NCBI GenBank assembly: GCA_002279765.1
Contig: NCCR01000082.1
Span: 1-16,504, forward strand
From: Verrucomicrobia bacterium 12-59-8
GTDB lineage: Bacteria > Verrucomicrobiota > Verrucomicrobiae > Verrucomicrobiales > Verrucomicrobiaceae
Reading direction: 5' to 3'
Length of the DNA stretch: 16,504 nucleotides
Part shown: in pieces, positions 6,149-13,266 of the stretch
Numbering within the stretch: the first letter of the stretch is position 1
How the letters are laid out: every line of letters begins with the position of its first letter
Program-made: the position numbers and the translations under genes
The notes under the pieces: model-generated
Seen by the model: only the letters and a program-made list of their open reading frames with translations
Told to the model about the DNA's origin: nothing
Databases searched by the model: none

Positions 6149-8098
6149 ATGTCCCACGCCCCCACCGTTGTCATTGAGAACTTCTACCCCTGCCTGGATG
6201 GCGGACGGCATCCGGTCAAACGGGTGATCGACGAGCCGCTGGATGTTTGGTGTGACATTTTCAAGGATGGGCATGATGTGATGAGCGCGGTGCTGCGCTG
6301 GCGGCTGACGGGCTCACGCCGCTGGTTTGAAGAGCCGATGAAGCCGCAGGAAAATGACCGCTGGCACGGGCAGTGCAGCTTTGCCAAAGCGGGGCGCTGG
6401 GAATATGTCGTTGAAGCCTGGGGCGATACCTTCCGCTCGTGGAAGAAGACTTTTGCGGTGCGGGTGCAGACCCAAGACCCGGATGTGCCGATCGAAGCGC
6501 TGGAAGGGGCACGGCTGCTGCGTGATGCCGCCAAGCGCGCACGCGCTGCGGGTGTGCCCACAGCGGGGACTCAGCTCGAAGATTGTGCCGAGCTGCTCAC
6601 GACGATGAAGGCTGCGGACCTCATGGACGTACTGCTCTCCGACGAGATGCAGAACCTGATGGATCAGTACCCGGACCGCTCGCAGTCCACCACGTCCGAT
6701 ACTTTGCGCGCCACTGCAGAGCGCGAACGCGCCCGCTATTCCGCCTGGTATGAATTTTTCCCACGTGGTGCCGAAGGCCGCAGTGACAAGCATTCCACCT
6801 TCCGCGACTGCCTGGGCCGTCTCGATCATGCCGCCCACATGGGCTTTGATGTGATCTACTTCCCGCCGATTCACCCGATCGGCATCACGGCGCGCAAAGG
6901 CAAAAACAACACGCTCACGGCCGGGCCTGACGACGTCGGCAGTCCGTGGGCCATCGGCGGCCCGACGGGCGGGCATTACAAGATCGAGCCGGCGCTCGGT
7001 ACAGAGAAGGACTTTGTCTGGCTGATCAAAGAGGCGAAGAAGCGCGGGCTGGAGATCGCGCTCGATTTTGCGCTCAACTGCTCGCCCGATCATCCTTATG
7101 TCAAAGACCATCCTGAGTGGTTTTATCAGCGCCCGGACGGCAGCATCCGCTACGCTGAAAATCCGCCGAAGAAATATCAGGACATCTACCCGCTGAACTT
7201 CCATTGCGACGACTGGCGCAACCTGTGGAAGGAGCTGATCGAAGTGGTGCAGTACTGGGTGGATCGCGGCGTGAAGATCTTCCGCGTGGATAATCCGCAC
7301 ACGAAGCCCGTCGCGTTCTGGGAGGAGCTGATCGCCACGATTCAGCGCAAGGACCCCGATGTGCTCTTCCTCGCCGAAGCCTTCACCAAACCGAAGATGA
7401 TGCAGGTACTGGGCAAGGTGGGCTTCACGCAGAGCTACACCTACTTCACCTGGCGTGAAGATCCCAAAGCGCTCACTGAATATGCCACCGAGCTGACGCG
7501 CAGCGACATGCGCTGGTACTACCGCGCAAACTTCTGGCCCAACACGCCTGACATCCTGCCAGGCCACCTGCAAAATGCCACGACGCAAATGTTCCGCATC
7601 CGCGCCGCGCTCGCGGCCACGATGTCATCAAGCTGGGGCATGTACTCCGGCTACGAACTCTGTGAAAACGATCCGTACCCCGGCAAAGAGGAGTACGACA
7701 ACAGCGAGAAGTACGAACTGAAGCAGCGCGACTACAACCAGCTGGGCAACATCACCGCCTTCATCCGCGCACTGAACCTGATACGCCGCGACAATCCGGC
7801 GCTGCACCTTTACGACAATCTCAGCTTCCACGGTGCCGACCACCCGCAGATGCTCTGCTACAGCAAGGTCTCGCCCGGCTTCAGCAACCGCATCCTCTGC
7901 GTGATCAGCCATGACGCCCAGCAGCCCGCCATCGGCATGGTGCATCTCGATCTGGCCGCCCTCGGCCTCAACAGCACACGCCCCTTCAAAGTCACCGACC
8001 TCATGCACAATCAAACCTACGAGTGGAACGGCGTGGACAACTACGTCGCGCTGCATCCCAACGGGATGTCGATGCACATCTTCCGGGTGGAGCAGTAA
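6149..8098 (+). CDS. glgE: Alpha-1,4-glucan:maltose-1-phosphate maltosyltransferase (GH13_3)
   Basis: This enzyme transfers maltosyl units from alpha-maltose 1-phosphate to the non-reducing end of alpha-glucan, building glycogen-like polymer in the cytosol. It has 649 residues, normal for GlgE. In order: an N-terminal beta domain (about 5-105), a helical insert (about 110-190), then the GH13 barrel with YFPPIHPIGITARKGKNN (237-254) and GGPTGGHY. Nucleophile Asp381 lies in FRVDNPHTKP and acid/base Glu410 in FLAEAFTKP, 29 residues apart as in characterised GlgE; Asp468 (NTPDILPGHL) is the probable third catalytic Asp. The VDNPHTKP signature separates GlgE from ordinary amylases. ATG 6149 was preferred to the upstream TTG. 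None of the usual partners (treS, maltokinase, glgB, glgC/glgM) is nearby, so the donor source lies elsewhere. The next reading frame starts 6 bp after its stop. Confidence 0.93.
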   Translation: MSHAPTVVIENFYPCLDGGRHPVKRVIDEPLDVWCDIFKDGHDVMSAVLRWRLTGSRRWFEEPMKPQENDRWHGQCSFAKAGRWEYVVEAWGDTFRSWKKTFAVRVQTQDPDVPIEALEGARLLRDAAKRARAAGVPTAGTQLEDCAELLTTMKAADLMDVLLSDEMQNLMDQYPDRSQSTTSDTLRATAERERARYSAWYEFFPRGAEGRSDKHSTFRDCLGRLDHAAHMGFDVIYFPPIHPIGITARKGKNNTLTAGPDDVGSPWAIGGPTGGHYKIEPALGTEKDFVWLIKEAKKRGLEIALDFALNCSPDHPYVKDHPEWFYQRPDGSIRYAENPPKKYQDIYPLNFHCDDWRNLWKELIEVVQYWVDRGVKIFRVDNPHTKPVAFWEELIATIQRKDPDVLFLAEAFTKPKMMQVLGKVGFTQSYTYFTWREDPKALTEYATELTRSDMRWYYRANFWPNTPDILPGHLQNATTQMFRIRAALAATMSSSWGMYSGYELCENDPYPGKEEYDNSEKYELKQRDYNQLGNITAFIRALNLIRRDNPALHLYDNLSFHGADHPQMLCYSKVSPGFSNRILCVISHDAQQPAIGMVHLDLAALGLNSTRPFKVTDLMHNQTYEWNGVDNYVALHPNGMSMHIFRVEQ

Positions 8099-8104
8099 AG
8101 TGCG

Positions 8105-8161
8105 ATGAAACTGCTGCTCTGCCTCTTGGTGCTGACGTGCAGTGCTCGGGTCCAGCAGTAG
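8105..8161 (+). pseudogene. Orphaned signal-peptide leader in frame with the following glycosidase
   Basis: ATG 8105 opens an 18-codon frame, MKLLLCLLVLTCSARVQQ, which looks like a Sec (possibly lipoprotein) signal peptide. It ends in TAG (8159-8161) followed at once by TGA (8162-8164). The same frame then runs through a 9-codon linker into the glycosidase ATG at 8192 (87 nt, exactly 29 codons, from the leader ATG). The simplest reading is that this was the native N-terminus of the downstream gene and that two stops now separate them. A sequence error at this point, or a short translated leader peptide, is also possible. Confidence 0.5.
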
Positions 8162-8191
8162 TGACTGACATCATCATCCAAAGCCGCCCCC

Positions 8192-8884
8192 ATGGGCCAT
8201 AAGGTTGAGTATGTCGTCAAACAAATCGCCGGGCCGACCAAGGCGGAGATGAGGCTCATCTTTTTCGACGAGAAGCAGTGCGAACTGCACGTGGTGGCCA
8301 ATAGCGATCCCAGAACCGCCTGGAAGTTGGAGGAAATCGGCCATGCCAAGAAAGCGCTGGCCGTCTGCAACGGCGGTTACTTCAACCCCAGCGGTGACTT
8401 TGGCCCGTCCGGGCTGGAAATCGCCGAAGGAACTCGCAGCGACAAGTTCATTGCAGGTCAATGGGTAGGCGGACTGATGGTCAAACAGGGCAAGTCCTCC
8501 CTCGTCTGGAGCCATGAGTTTCAGGACGCGACAGACATCACCGAATTCGTGCAGTGCAGTCCCTGGCTGGTCAGTGAGGGCCGCGTCTGGCCGGTGCCAC
8601 CCAGCAAAAAGCTGGAACCGCGCAACAACCGCACCTTCATCATGACGGATGCCGAAGGCCGCTGGGCCATCGGCACCTGCAAACGCACCGGACTGCTGGA
8701 GCTCGCCCATATCCTCGTCACGCCCGGCATCATCAGTGAGATGAAGGTGAACCGTGCGCTGAATCTCGATGGCGGTCCTTCCACCGGCCTGTGGTGCCGG
8801 AATGAAGCCGGGGCGGTGCAGTTCGAAAAGCCCGGCTGGGCGGTGCGCAATGCCATCATGGTCGTGCCTCGAGATTCCAAGTGA
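8192..8884 (+). CDS. Phosphodiester glycosidase (NAGPA/DUF2233 family), probably lacking its signal peptide
   Basis: This 230-residue protein has the conserved core of the phosphodiester-alpha-GlcNAcase (uncovering enzyme) family, which cleaves sugar phosphodiesters. Diagnostic motifs are VCNGGYFNPSGDFGPSGLEI (58-77; acidic and glycine-rich active-site loop) and RALNLDGGPSTGLW (near 188-201). Bacterial members are normally exported and thought to act on cell-wall or exopolysaccharide phosphodiesters. Here the usable start, ATG 8192, gives no signal sequence, while a convincing one lies upstream in the same frame behind TAG TGA (8159-8164). If translation starts at 8192 the protein would be cytoplasmic, which is odd for the family. 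It follows glgE closely and may share its transcript. Confidence 0.82.
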   Translation: MGHKVEYVVKQIAGPTKAEMRLIFFDEKQCELHVVANSDPRTAWKLEEIGHAKKALAVCNGGYFNPSGDFGPSGLEIAEGTRSDKFIAGQWVGGLMVKQGKSSLVWSHEFQDATDITEFVQCSPWLVSEGRVWPVPPSKKLEPRNNRTFIMTDAEGRWAIGTCKRTGLLELAHILVTPGIISEMKVNRALNLDGGPSTGLWCRNEAGAVQFEKPGWAVRNAIMVVPRDSK

Positions 8885-8941
8885 GATTGAGGGGTATTTC
8901 AGCAGCTTGCATTTCATCTTGCTCCGGTCATACTTTCCACT

Positions 8942-9199
8942 GTGAACCACCTTCTCAAATACCGCCGAATGGCTTTGAAAAAAGCTGAGATCATTGATCT
9001 CGGCGAAGATGAAGGCTATGCGGCCAAAATCCCTGGATTTGCCGGATTGCTGGCAGTGGGTTCAAGCAAAAAAGCCGTGCTCTCCGAATTGGAAACCGCG
9101 CTTGATGACTGGATGAGCCTGGCGTTGAAGCGCGGCCTGGGTTTGCCTGCTGTCGTTTCATCCCAGAAAGTCCGGGCGCGTGCCATGGTCAGCGCTTGA
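8942..9199 (+). CDS. hicB: HicB-family antitoxin, short form without DNA-binding domain
   Basis: This is an 85-residue HicB-like protein with a partial RNase H fold; in HicAB modules it binds and blocks the HicA mRNA interferase. The core LGEDEGYAAKIPGFAGLLAVG (20-40) followed by the helix ELETALDDWMSLALKRG matches the pattern in which the GY..IPG..G stretch precedes an amphipathic helix. GTG 8942 was chosen because the N-terminal LLKYRRMALKKA resembles the start of the longer HicB subgroup; ATG 8969 is an alternative that would remove it. There is no C-terminal HTH or ribbon-helix-helix domain, so autoregulation by this protein is unlikely. Its 3' end overlaps hicA on the opposite strand by 11 bp, whereas hicA and hicB are normally side by side on one strand. 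Confidence 0.75.
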   Translation: MNHLLKYRRMALKKAEIIDLGEDEGYAAKIPGFAGLLAVGSSKKAVLSELETALDDWMSLALKRGLGLPAVVSSQKVRARAMVSA

Positions 9200-9407
9200 G
9201 CCACACCTGACGGGAGATGCCCGCCTCATCGAGAATCAGCTTGAGCAAATTGACACCAATATCTTTCCCGCCATGAGGATTGGGAATGGTGAGTTGCACA
9301 GATCCTTTGACCATGTGCTGGTGCTTGCCTCCGGCATAGGGGCCATCCCAGCCGAGCACGCGAAGGCGCTTGATCAGTTGGGCACGCGATATTGGAGATA
9401 ACCGCAT
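9189..9407 (-). CDS. hicA: HicA-family mRNA interferase toxin
   Basis: This 72-residue HicA toxin would cleave mRNA and inhibit translation when not bound by HicB. The dsRBD-like fold is recognisable from LIKRLRVLGWDGPYAGGKHQ, with catalytic His29 in GGKHQHMVKG, and from LTIPNPHGGKDIGVNLLKLIL with a C-terminal EAGISRQVW. The length and motif order are those of active HicA, with no visible damage. It is transcribed toward hicB and overlaps its 3' end by 11 bp, so it must have its own promoter, to the right of 9407. No other hicB candidate is on its strand in the window. Confidence 0.85.
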   Translation of the reverse strand: MRLSPISRAQLIKRLRVLGWDGPYAGGKHQHMVKGSVQLTIPNPHGGKDIGVNLLKLILDEAGISRQVWLKR

Positions 9408-9431
9408 ACTGTAAGTCGGCCATACTCATTA

Positions 9432-9488
9432 GGCTAACAACGCATTTCTACGCCGCCTGAGGTGCGATCTCAGTCCGAACGATTAGCC
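9432..9488. repeat. Nested inverted repeats upstream of hicA
   Basis: GGCTAA (9432-9437) and TTAGCC (9483-9488) bracket a second dyad, CTGAG/CTCAG (9457-9461 and 9469-9473). The structure lies 25 bp from the hicA start, in the 175-bp gap before the PHP gene, and could hold a hicA operator or promoter. It recalls the layout of an integron attC site in size (57 bp), but the outer boxes do not fit the RYYYAAC/GTTRRRY consensus. I see no gene in the rest of this gap. Confidence 0.3.
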
Positions 9489-9582
9489 ATAGTCACAGAG
9501 TGCATTTCAGAAACCGGACGCGTTTTGCTTGGGTTGCCAGGATTAGGAGCGCGAGCAATTCCCGCGAGATGAGCCTTGCAAC

Positions 9583-10860
9583 ATGCGTTCAATCGTAATG
9601 CGCCCAACCATCCTAAGTCTCCTCGTACTCGGCTTAATTTCAACGGCCTCCGCCCAGCAGCCGCAATGGTTCAAGGGCAACACGCACGCGCATTCGCTCT
9701 GGAGTGATGGCAATGACTTTCCGGAGATGATCACCGACTGGTACAAACAACACGGCTACGATTTCCTGGCGATCTCAGACCACAACGTGCTCCAGGCGAA
9801 AGAGGTGTGGACGAGTGAACCGGCGATCGAAAAGCGGCGCCGAATCCTGGGCAAGACCACCATGGAAAAGTATCGCGCCCGCTTCGGCGATGACTGGGTG
9901 ACGACTCGTGTCAAAGACGGTGTGACCGAAGTGCGGCTGAAGAAGCTGGAGGAGTACCGGCCCAAGTTTGAGGAGCCAGGGAAATTCTTGATCGTCCAGG
10001 CAGAAGAGATCAGCGCAGGCATTGGCAAGGTGCCCATTCATCTGAACGCGGTGAATCTGCGGGAGGAGATCAAACCGGTCAAAGACCTGGCCAGCATTCA
10101 GGAGGTGCTGCGGGCGAATCTGCGAATGGTGAACGAGCAATCTCAGCGGCTGGGCGTACCGATGTTCTCGCACATCAATCATCCGAACTTCCAATGGGCG
10201 CTCTCCGCCGAGGACCTCGCGGCGGTGCTGGAGGAAAACTTCTGGGAGATCTACAACGGCCACCCGGGCATCAACTGGCAGGGAGATGCCTCGCGCGTAG
10301 GTCATGAAATGATGTGGGATATTGCCAACACGCTGCGCATTGCCGAGTTCAAGGCACCCCCGCTGTATGGCGTCGGCACGGATGACTCACACCGCTACCA
10401 CGGTGAGGAAAACGGCCCCGGCCGTGGCTGGGTGATGGTGCGCGCGTCCAATCTCGATCCTGCCGAGATCGTCAAAGCCATGAAGGCGGGTGATTTCTAT
10501 GCCTCCTCTGGCGTGACGCTGGACGATGTGAGCTTCAAGGATGGCAAACTGCGCATCCGCATCCATGCGGAGCCTGGAGTCAAATACAGCACGCAGATTC
10601 GCGGCACCTTGCAGGGCTATGACGCCGCGACCCGCGCCGCGCCCGCCGTGGCAGGCGATCTGCATCCGCCACGCCTGCTGTATTCGGATGACGTGGGCAA
10701 GACGCTGGCGACCGTCGAAGGCGAAGAAGTGGTGTGGAAACCCAGCGGCAAGGAATTGTATTTCCGCGCGGTCATCACCTCCTCCAAGCCGTATGACAAA
10801 CCTTCTTTCGAGGGGCAGAAGGAAATGGCGTGGACGCAGCCGATGGGTTGGAAAAAGTAG
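9583..10860 (+). CDS. Secreted PHP-domain metal-dependent phosphoesterase-like protein
   Basis: This 425-residue protein has an N-terminal Sec signal (hydrophobic core about 8-20, likely cleavage after ASA at 24; ATG 9598 would also give a signal). The PHP metal-binding landmarks are present in order: His35 and His37 (GNTHAHSLWSDG), Asp66-His67 (AISDHN), Glu141/142 (QAEEIS), His197 and His200 (FSHINHPN), and Asp267 with His270 (GVGTDDSHRYHG). PHP domains hydrolyse phosphomonoesters or phosphodiesters with two or three metals. Secreted single-domain forms like this are frequent in Planctomycetes, Verrucomicrobia and Bacteroidetes, with unknown substrates. From about residue 315 a beta-rich C-terminal part follows, with no motif I recognise. 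It stands alone between hicA and a convergent minus-strand operon. Confidence 0.85.
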   Translation: MRSIVMRPTILSLLVLGLISTASAQQPQWFKGNTHAHSLWSDGNDFPEMITDWYKQHGYDFLAISDHNVLQAKEVWTSEPAIEKRRRILGKTTMEKYRARFGDDWVTTRVKDGVTEVRLKKLEEYRPKFEEPGKFLIVQAEEISAGIGKVPIHLNAVNLREEIKPVKDLASIQEVLRANLRMVNEQSQRLGVPMFSHINHPNFQWALSAEDLAAVLEENFWEIYNGHPGINWQGDASRVGHEMMWDIANTLRIAEFKAPPLYGVGTDDSHRYHGEENGPGRGWVMVRASNLDPAEIVKAMKAGDFYASSGVTLDDVSFKDGKLRIRIHAEPGVKYSTQIRGTLQGYDAATRAAPAVAGDLHPPRLLYSDDVGKTLATVEGEEVVWKPSGKELYFRAVITSSKPYDKPSFEGQKEMAWTQPMGWKK

Positions 10861-10901
10861 CCTTGTTGCTGTGCGACAAACCAAGAGGACCCGTTGCGGC
10901 A

Positions 10902-10921
10902 CCACTGGTCAACTTCAGTGG
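10902..10921. terminator. Weak hairpin at the convergent PHP/hypothetical junction
   Basis: CCACTG (10902-10907) and CAGTGG (10916-10921) form a 6-bp stem with one further G-T pair. It sits where the plus-strand PHP gene and the minus-strand operon converge and overlaps the stop of the latter. There is no T tract on either side, so this is tentative. Confidence 0.25.
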
Positions 10922-11514
10922 ATTCGCATGCCCTGCATGCGACCCTGCATGGCTTCGAGCATCGGGGCCATTTCCAGCTTCATGGAAAGAGGGGCTTCTT
11001 TGAAGAAGAGGCCCATGTCTTTGGTGAAGGATTTTTCGAAGCTGGCGGCGTCCTGGTCCAGGATCATCTGCATCTCAGGATTCTGCGCGGCTTTCTTTTT
11101 CATCTCGCGCTGGATGCCGCCGATGATGCGACGGCGGTCTTCGGCAGGCAGTTTTTCCAGGCCCTTCATCACGGCCTTGAAGTTTTCCTCCACGGTGCGG
11201 CCTACGTATTCGCCTTTTTCCTCATCGGTCAGGGATTTGAAGAAGCAGTCCATGGTTTCCAGGCCGTCTTCACGCATTGTGCTGCGCTGGTTGAAGTCGA
11301 GTTTGATGACGGAGTTGGTGAGCTTGTCGAGGTACGCTTTGCGCGGCGCGTCGGCGAGGTCCTCATCCGCAAGCCAGGGCGCATTCGCCATGAGGGCGAG
11401 GGTCTTTTCCGGCGAATAAACTGAGTCCTCAGTGACCCACATGACCACGCCTACACCGGCCCACACGAGAGCAAGGAAGGCGGCGACCTGGAACCAGAAG
11501 CGTTGGAGCGGCAT
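10915..11514 (-). CDS. Membrane-anchored protein of unknown function, downstream of murJ
   Basis: I do not recognise this 199-residue protein. One N-terminal transmembrane segment (about 8-27, after MPLQRFW) is followed by a soluble, charged, helix-rich region with many Lys/Glu and Met residues (for example EKLPAEDRRRIIGGIQREMKKKAAQ, split here only in description, about 120-145). With a single N-terminal anchor the helical part could face either side. It starts 6 bp after the murJ stop on the same strand, so it is almost certainly cotranscribed with murJ and may work at the envelope with it (inference). The 3' end meets the PHP gene convergently. Confidence 0.7.
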   Translation of the reverse strand: MPLQRFWFQVAAFLALVWAGVGVVMWVTEDSVYSPEKTLALMANAPWLADEDLADAPRKAYLDKLTNSVIKLDFNQRSTMREDGLETMDCFFKSLTDEEKGEYVGRTVEENFKAVMKGLEKLPAEDRRRIIGGIQREMKKKAAQNPEMQMILDQDAASFEKSFTKDMGLFFKEAPLSMKLEMAPMLEAMQGRMQGMRIH

Positions 11515-11520
11515 GGCCGG

Positions 11521-13266
11521 TTACTTCTTGCCAAAGCGACGGCCGAGCAACGAGAGAAATTCACCTGCTTCATCCACGTGGAGCAGCTTGGTGACGGCGA
11601 AATAGGCGGCGGCGGCCACGCTGATGCTGCCGCCGAGCCCGGCGCAGCGGAGCATGAAATTCAGGTGCGACCAGTCAGCCATGATCGTGTACTTCGCCAC
11701 CAGACAGACGGCGGACATGGCGGCAATGCCGGCGATGAGCTTGATGAGCGCCTGCAGCAGAGAACGTGTCTCCAGTCCTGCGGCAAACTTGCGCATGCAG
11801 CCGTAAAGCGTGAAGAAATTGAGCGAGAGTCCGACCGCCGTGGCCCAGGCGAGCGCGGTGTGGTCCCATTTGAAAACGAAGACGGTGATGGAGTTCACCG
11901 TCGCGGTGAACACGATGACGCCGATGCTGACCATCATGGGAATGAAGCGGCGGTTGATGGTGTAGAACGCGGGCTGCAGCACTTTGATAGCGGCGTAGAA
12001 GATCAGGCCAAAGGCATAGGCCTGGAGGGGCGCGGCGGTGTTTTGCACGTCCTCGGCCGTGAATTTGCCATGCTCGAAAATGACGGAGATGATCTCCTGT
12101 GAAAGCAGGGTGAGGCCGACCGCGCAGGGCAGTGTGAGGAACAGCACGAGGCGGAGACCTTTGGCCAGAGCCGCACGAAACGCCGGGCTCATGCCTTCGG
12201 TGGCAAGCCGGGAGAGCATCGGCAGCGTGACGGTGGCGACGGCGACGCCGAAGAGGCCAAGCGGAAGCTGCTGGAGGCGCTGGGCGTTTGCCAGCCAGGC
12301 GAGCGCGGACTCCTTGCCCGGTGTGTAGGAGGCGAAAATGGAATTGAGCAGCACCGCGACCTGCGTACCACTGGCGGCGAGCATGGAGGGCCACATCAAA
12401 TGCAGCACTTCCTTCACCGCCGGGTCTTTGCAGCCGAAGTCGAAGCGGAAGCGAAACCCAACGCGATGAAGCGCTGGAAGCTGCACGGCAAGCTGCAGCA
12501 CTCCGCCAATCAAGGTGCCGATGGCGAAACCGGTCAGGCCTTTTTCACTGACATGTCCATCGCGGAAGCCGGGATCAATGAACCAGGCGAGCACAACACC
12601 GCCGACGATGCAGCCGAGATTGAAAAACGCAGAAGCGACGGCGGGAATGAAGAACACCTTCTTCGAGTTCAGCATGCCCATGACCAGCGCGGTGACGGAC
12701 ACCAGCGCGATGAAAGGGTACATGATCTGCGCCAGCCAGATGCCGAGCACCTTGGCCTCTTCACTGAGTCCGGGCGTCAGGATGCGGAAGATGATCGGCG
12801 AGAGCAGCACGCCTGCAATGGCCACGATGCTCATGAACCACATCGAAAGCGAGATCATCTTGCGCCCGAGCACCCAGGCGGCTTCATCGCCCTCGGTCTT
12901 CATCTTCTTGGAGAAGGTGGTGACAAAGGCTGTGGAGAGCGCGCCTTCGGCAAACAGATCACGCAGCATGTTCGGCGTGCGGAAAGCAGCGGTGAAGATG
13001 CCGGTGAAGGCGGAGCCAAAGAAGCCGTTGAGCATCTGATCCCGCACGAGGCCGAGGACTCGGCTGCAGAGAATGGCAATGGAGACGACCCCGGTGGATC
13101 GTGCTTGAGAGGCGGAGTCCGGCTTCTGTGCCGTAGTGCAAGCCTCCGGCTTGCTTCCCTTCTCCCCCGTAGGGCGAGCCTCTGGCTTGCCCTCTGCGGA
13201 TGCTGGCTCCTGGGCAGGCAAGCCGGAGGCTCGCCCTACAGGACCTGATGAATTAGCGTCTTTCAT
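11521..13266 (-). CDS. murJ: Lipid II flippase with REP-encoded N-terminal extension
   Basis: MurJ moves lipid-linked peptidoglycan precursor across the cytoplasmic membrane. This 581-residue protein has the multi-helix MOP-superfamily pattern throughout and the family signatures SRVLGLVRDQ (69-77) and NMLRDLFAEGALSTAF (99-114). Normal MurJ begins a few residues before that first motif; here about 57 extra residues precede it, rich in Pro, Gly, Glu and Ala. DNA 13133-13239, covering residues about 10-45, consists of three REP units separated by short spacers. No ATG, GTG or TTG start lies in frame between the REP units and the first helix, so the extension appears to be really translated. The ATG at 13266 overlaps the stop of the upstream transposase gene as ATGA, pointing to translational coupling. 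Low-complexity residues suggest a disordered cytoplasmic tail. Confidence 0.92.
   Translation of the reverse strand: MKDANSSGPVGRASGLPAQEPASAEGKPEARPTGEKGSKPEACTTAQKPDSASQARSTGVVSIAILCSRVLGLVRDQMLNGFFGSAFTGIFTAAFRTPNMLRDLFAEGALSTAFVTTFSKKMKTEGDEAAWVLGRKMISLSMWFMSIVAIAGVLLSPIIFRILTPGLSEEAKVLGIWLAQIMYPFIALVSVTALVMGMLNSKKVFFIPAVASAFFNLGCIVGGVVLAWFIDPGFRDGHVSEKGLTGFAIGTLIGGVLQLAVQLPALHRVGFRFRFDFGCKDPAVKEVLHLMWPSMLAASGTQVAVLLNSIFASYTPGKESALAWLANAQRLQQLPLGLFGVAVATVTLPMLSRLATEGMSPAFRAALAKGLRLVLFLTLPCAVGLTLLSQEIISVIFEHGKFTAEDVQNTAAPLQAYAFGLIFYAAIKVLQPAFYTINRRFIPMMVSIGVIVFTATVNSITVFVFKWDHTALAWATAVGLSLNFFTLYGCMRKFAAGLETRSLLQALIKLIAGIAAMSAVCLVAKYTIMADWSHLNFMLRCAGLGGSISVAAAAYFAVTKLLHVDEAGEFLSLLGRRFGKK
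13133..13154 (+). repeat. REP unit 1, inside the murJ coding region
   Basis: GTAG (13133-13136), one base, then the stem GCAAGCC/GGCTTGC around the loop TCC. The stem is perfect over 7 bp. It is plus-oriented, opposite to the adjacent RAYT. On the minus strand it encodes part of the MurJ N-terminal extension (SKPEACTT). Confidence 0.8.
13169..13191 (+). repeat. REP unit 2, inside the murJ coding region
   Basis: GTAG (13169-13172), one base, then the stem GCGAGCC/GGCTTGC (one G-T pair) around the loop TCT, with an extra closing G-C pair. It is in the same orientation as unit 1 and head-to-head with unit 3, 25 bp away, giving a BIME-like pair. It encodes GKPEARPT of the MurJ extension. Confidence 0.8.
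13217..13239 (-). repeat. REP unit 3, inside the murJ coding region
   Basis: On the minus strand GTAG (13239-13236), one base, then the stem GCGAGCC/GGCTTGC around the loop TCC. It has the same orientation as the RAYT gene and lies 24 bp past its stop. It differs from unit 2 by one base in the loop. It encodes VGRASGLP near the start of the MurJ extension. Confidence 0.8.

Noticed and set aside
5083..6174. 363-codon minus-strand open frame opposite the isomerase-like gene
   Set aside because: It is antisense to a confidently identified gene, runs through the inverted-arm element and shows no protein-like motifs.
6314..7588. 424-codon minus-strand open frame opposite glgE
   Set aside because: It mirrors the high-GC codon pattern of glgE, has His/Arg/Val-rich composition and no recognisable motif; glgE is secure with all catalytic residues.
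9432..9488. Integron attC site next to the hicA toxin gene
   Set aside because: The outer boxes do not match RYYYAAC and GTTRRRY and no integrase is present; kept only as a dyad of unknown role.
13133..13239. CRISPR-like short repeats
   Set aside because: Units are palindromic hairpins in both orientations with unequal short spacers and a RAYT beside them, which is the REP pattern; no cas gene is present.
12400..13248. 282-codon plus-strand open frame opposite murJ
   Set aside because: The composition (Glu/His/Gly/Ala-rich, no hydrophobic core pattern) is that of an antisense shadow of a membrane-protein gene; murJ is clear.
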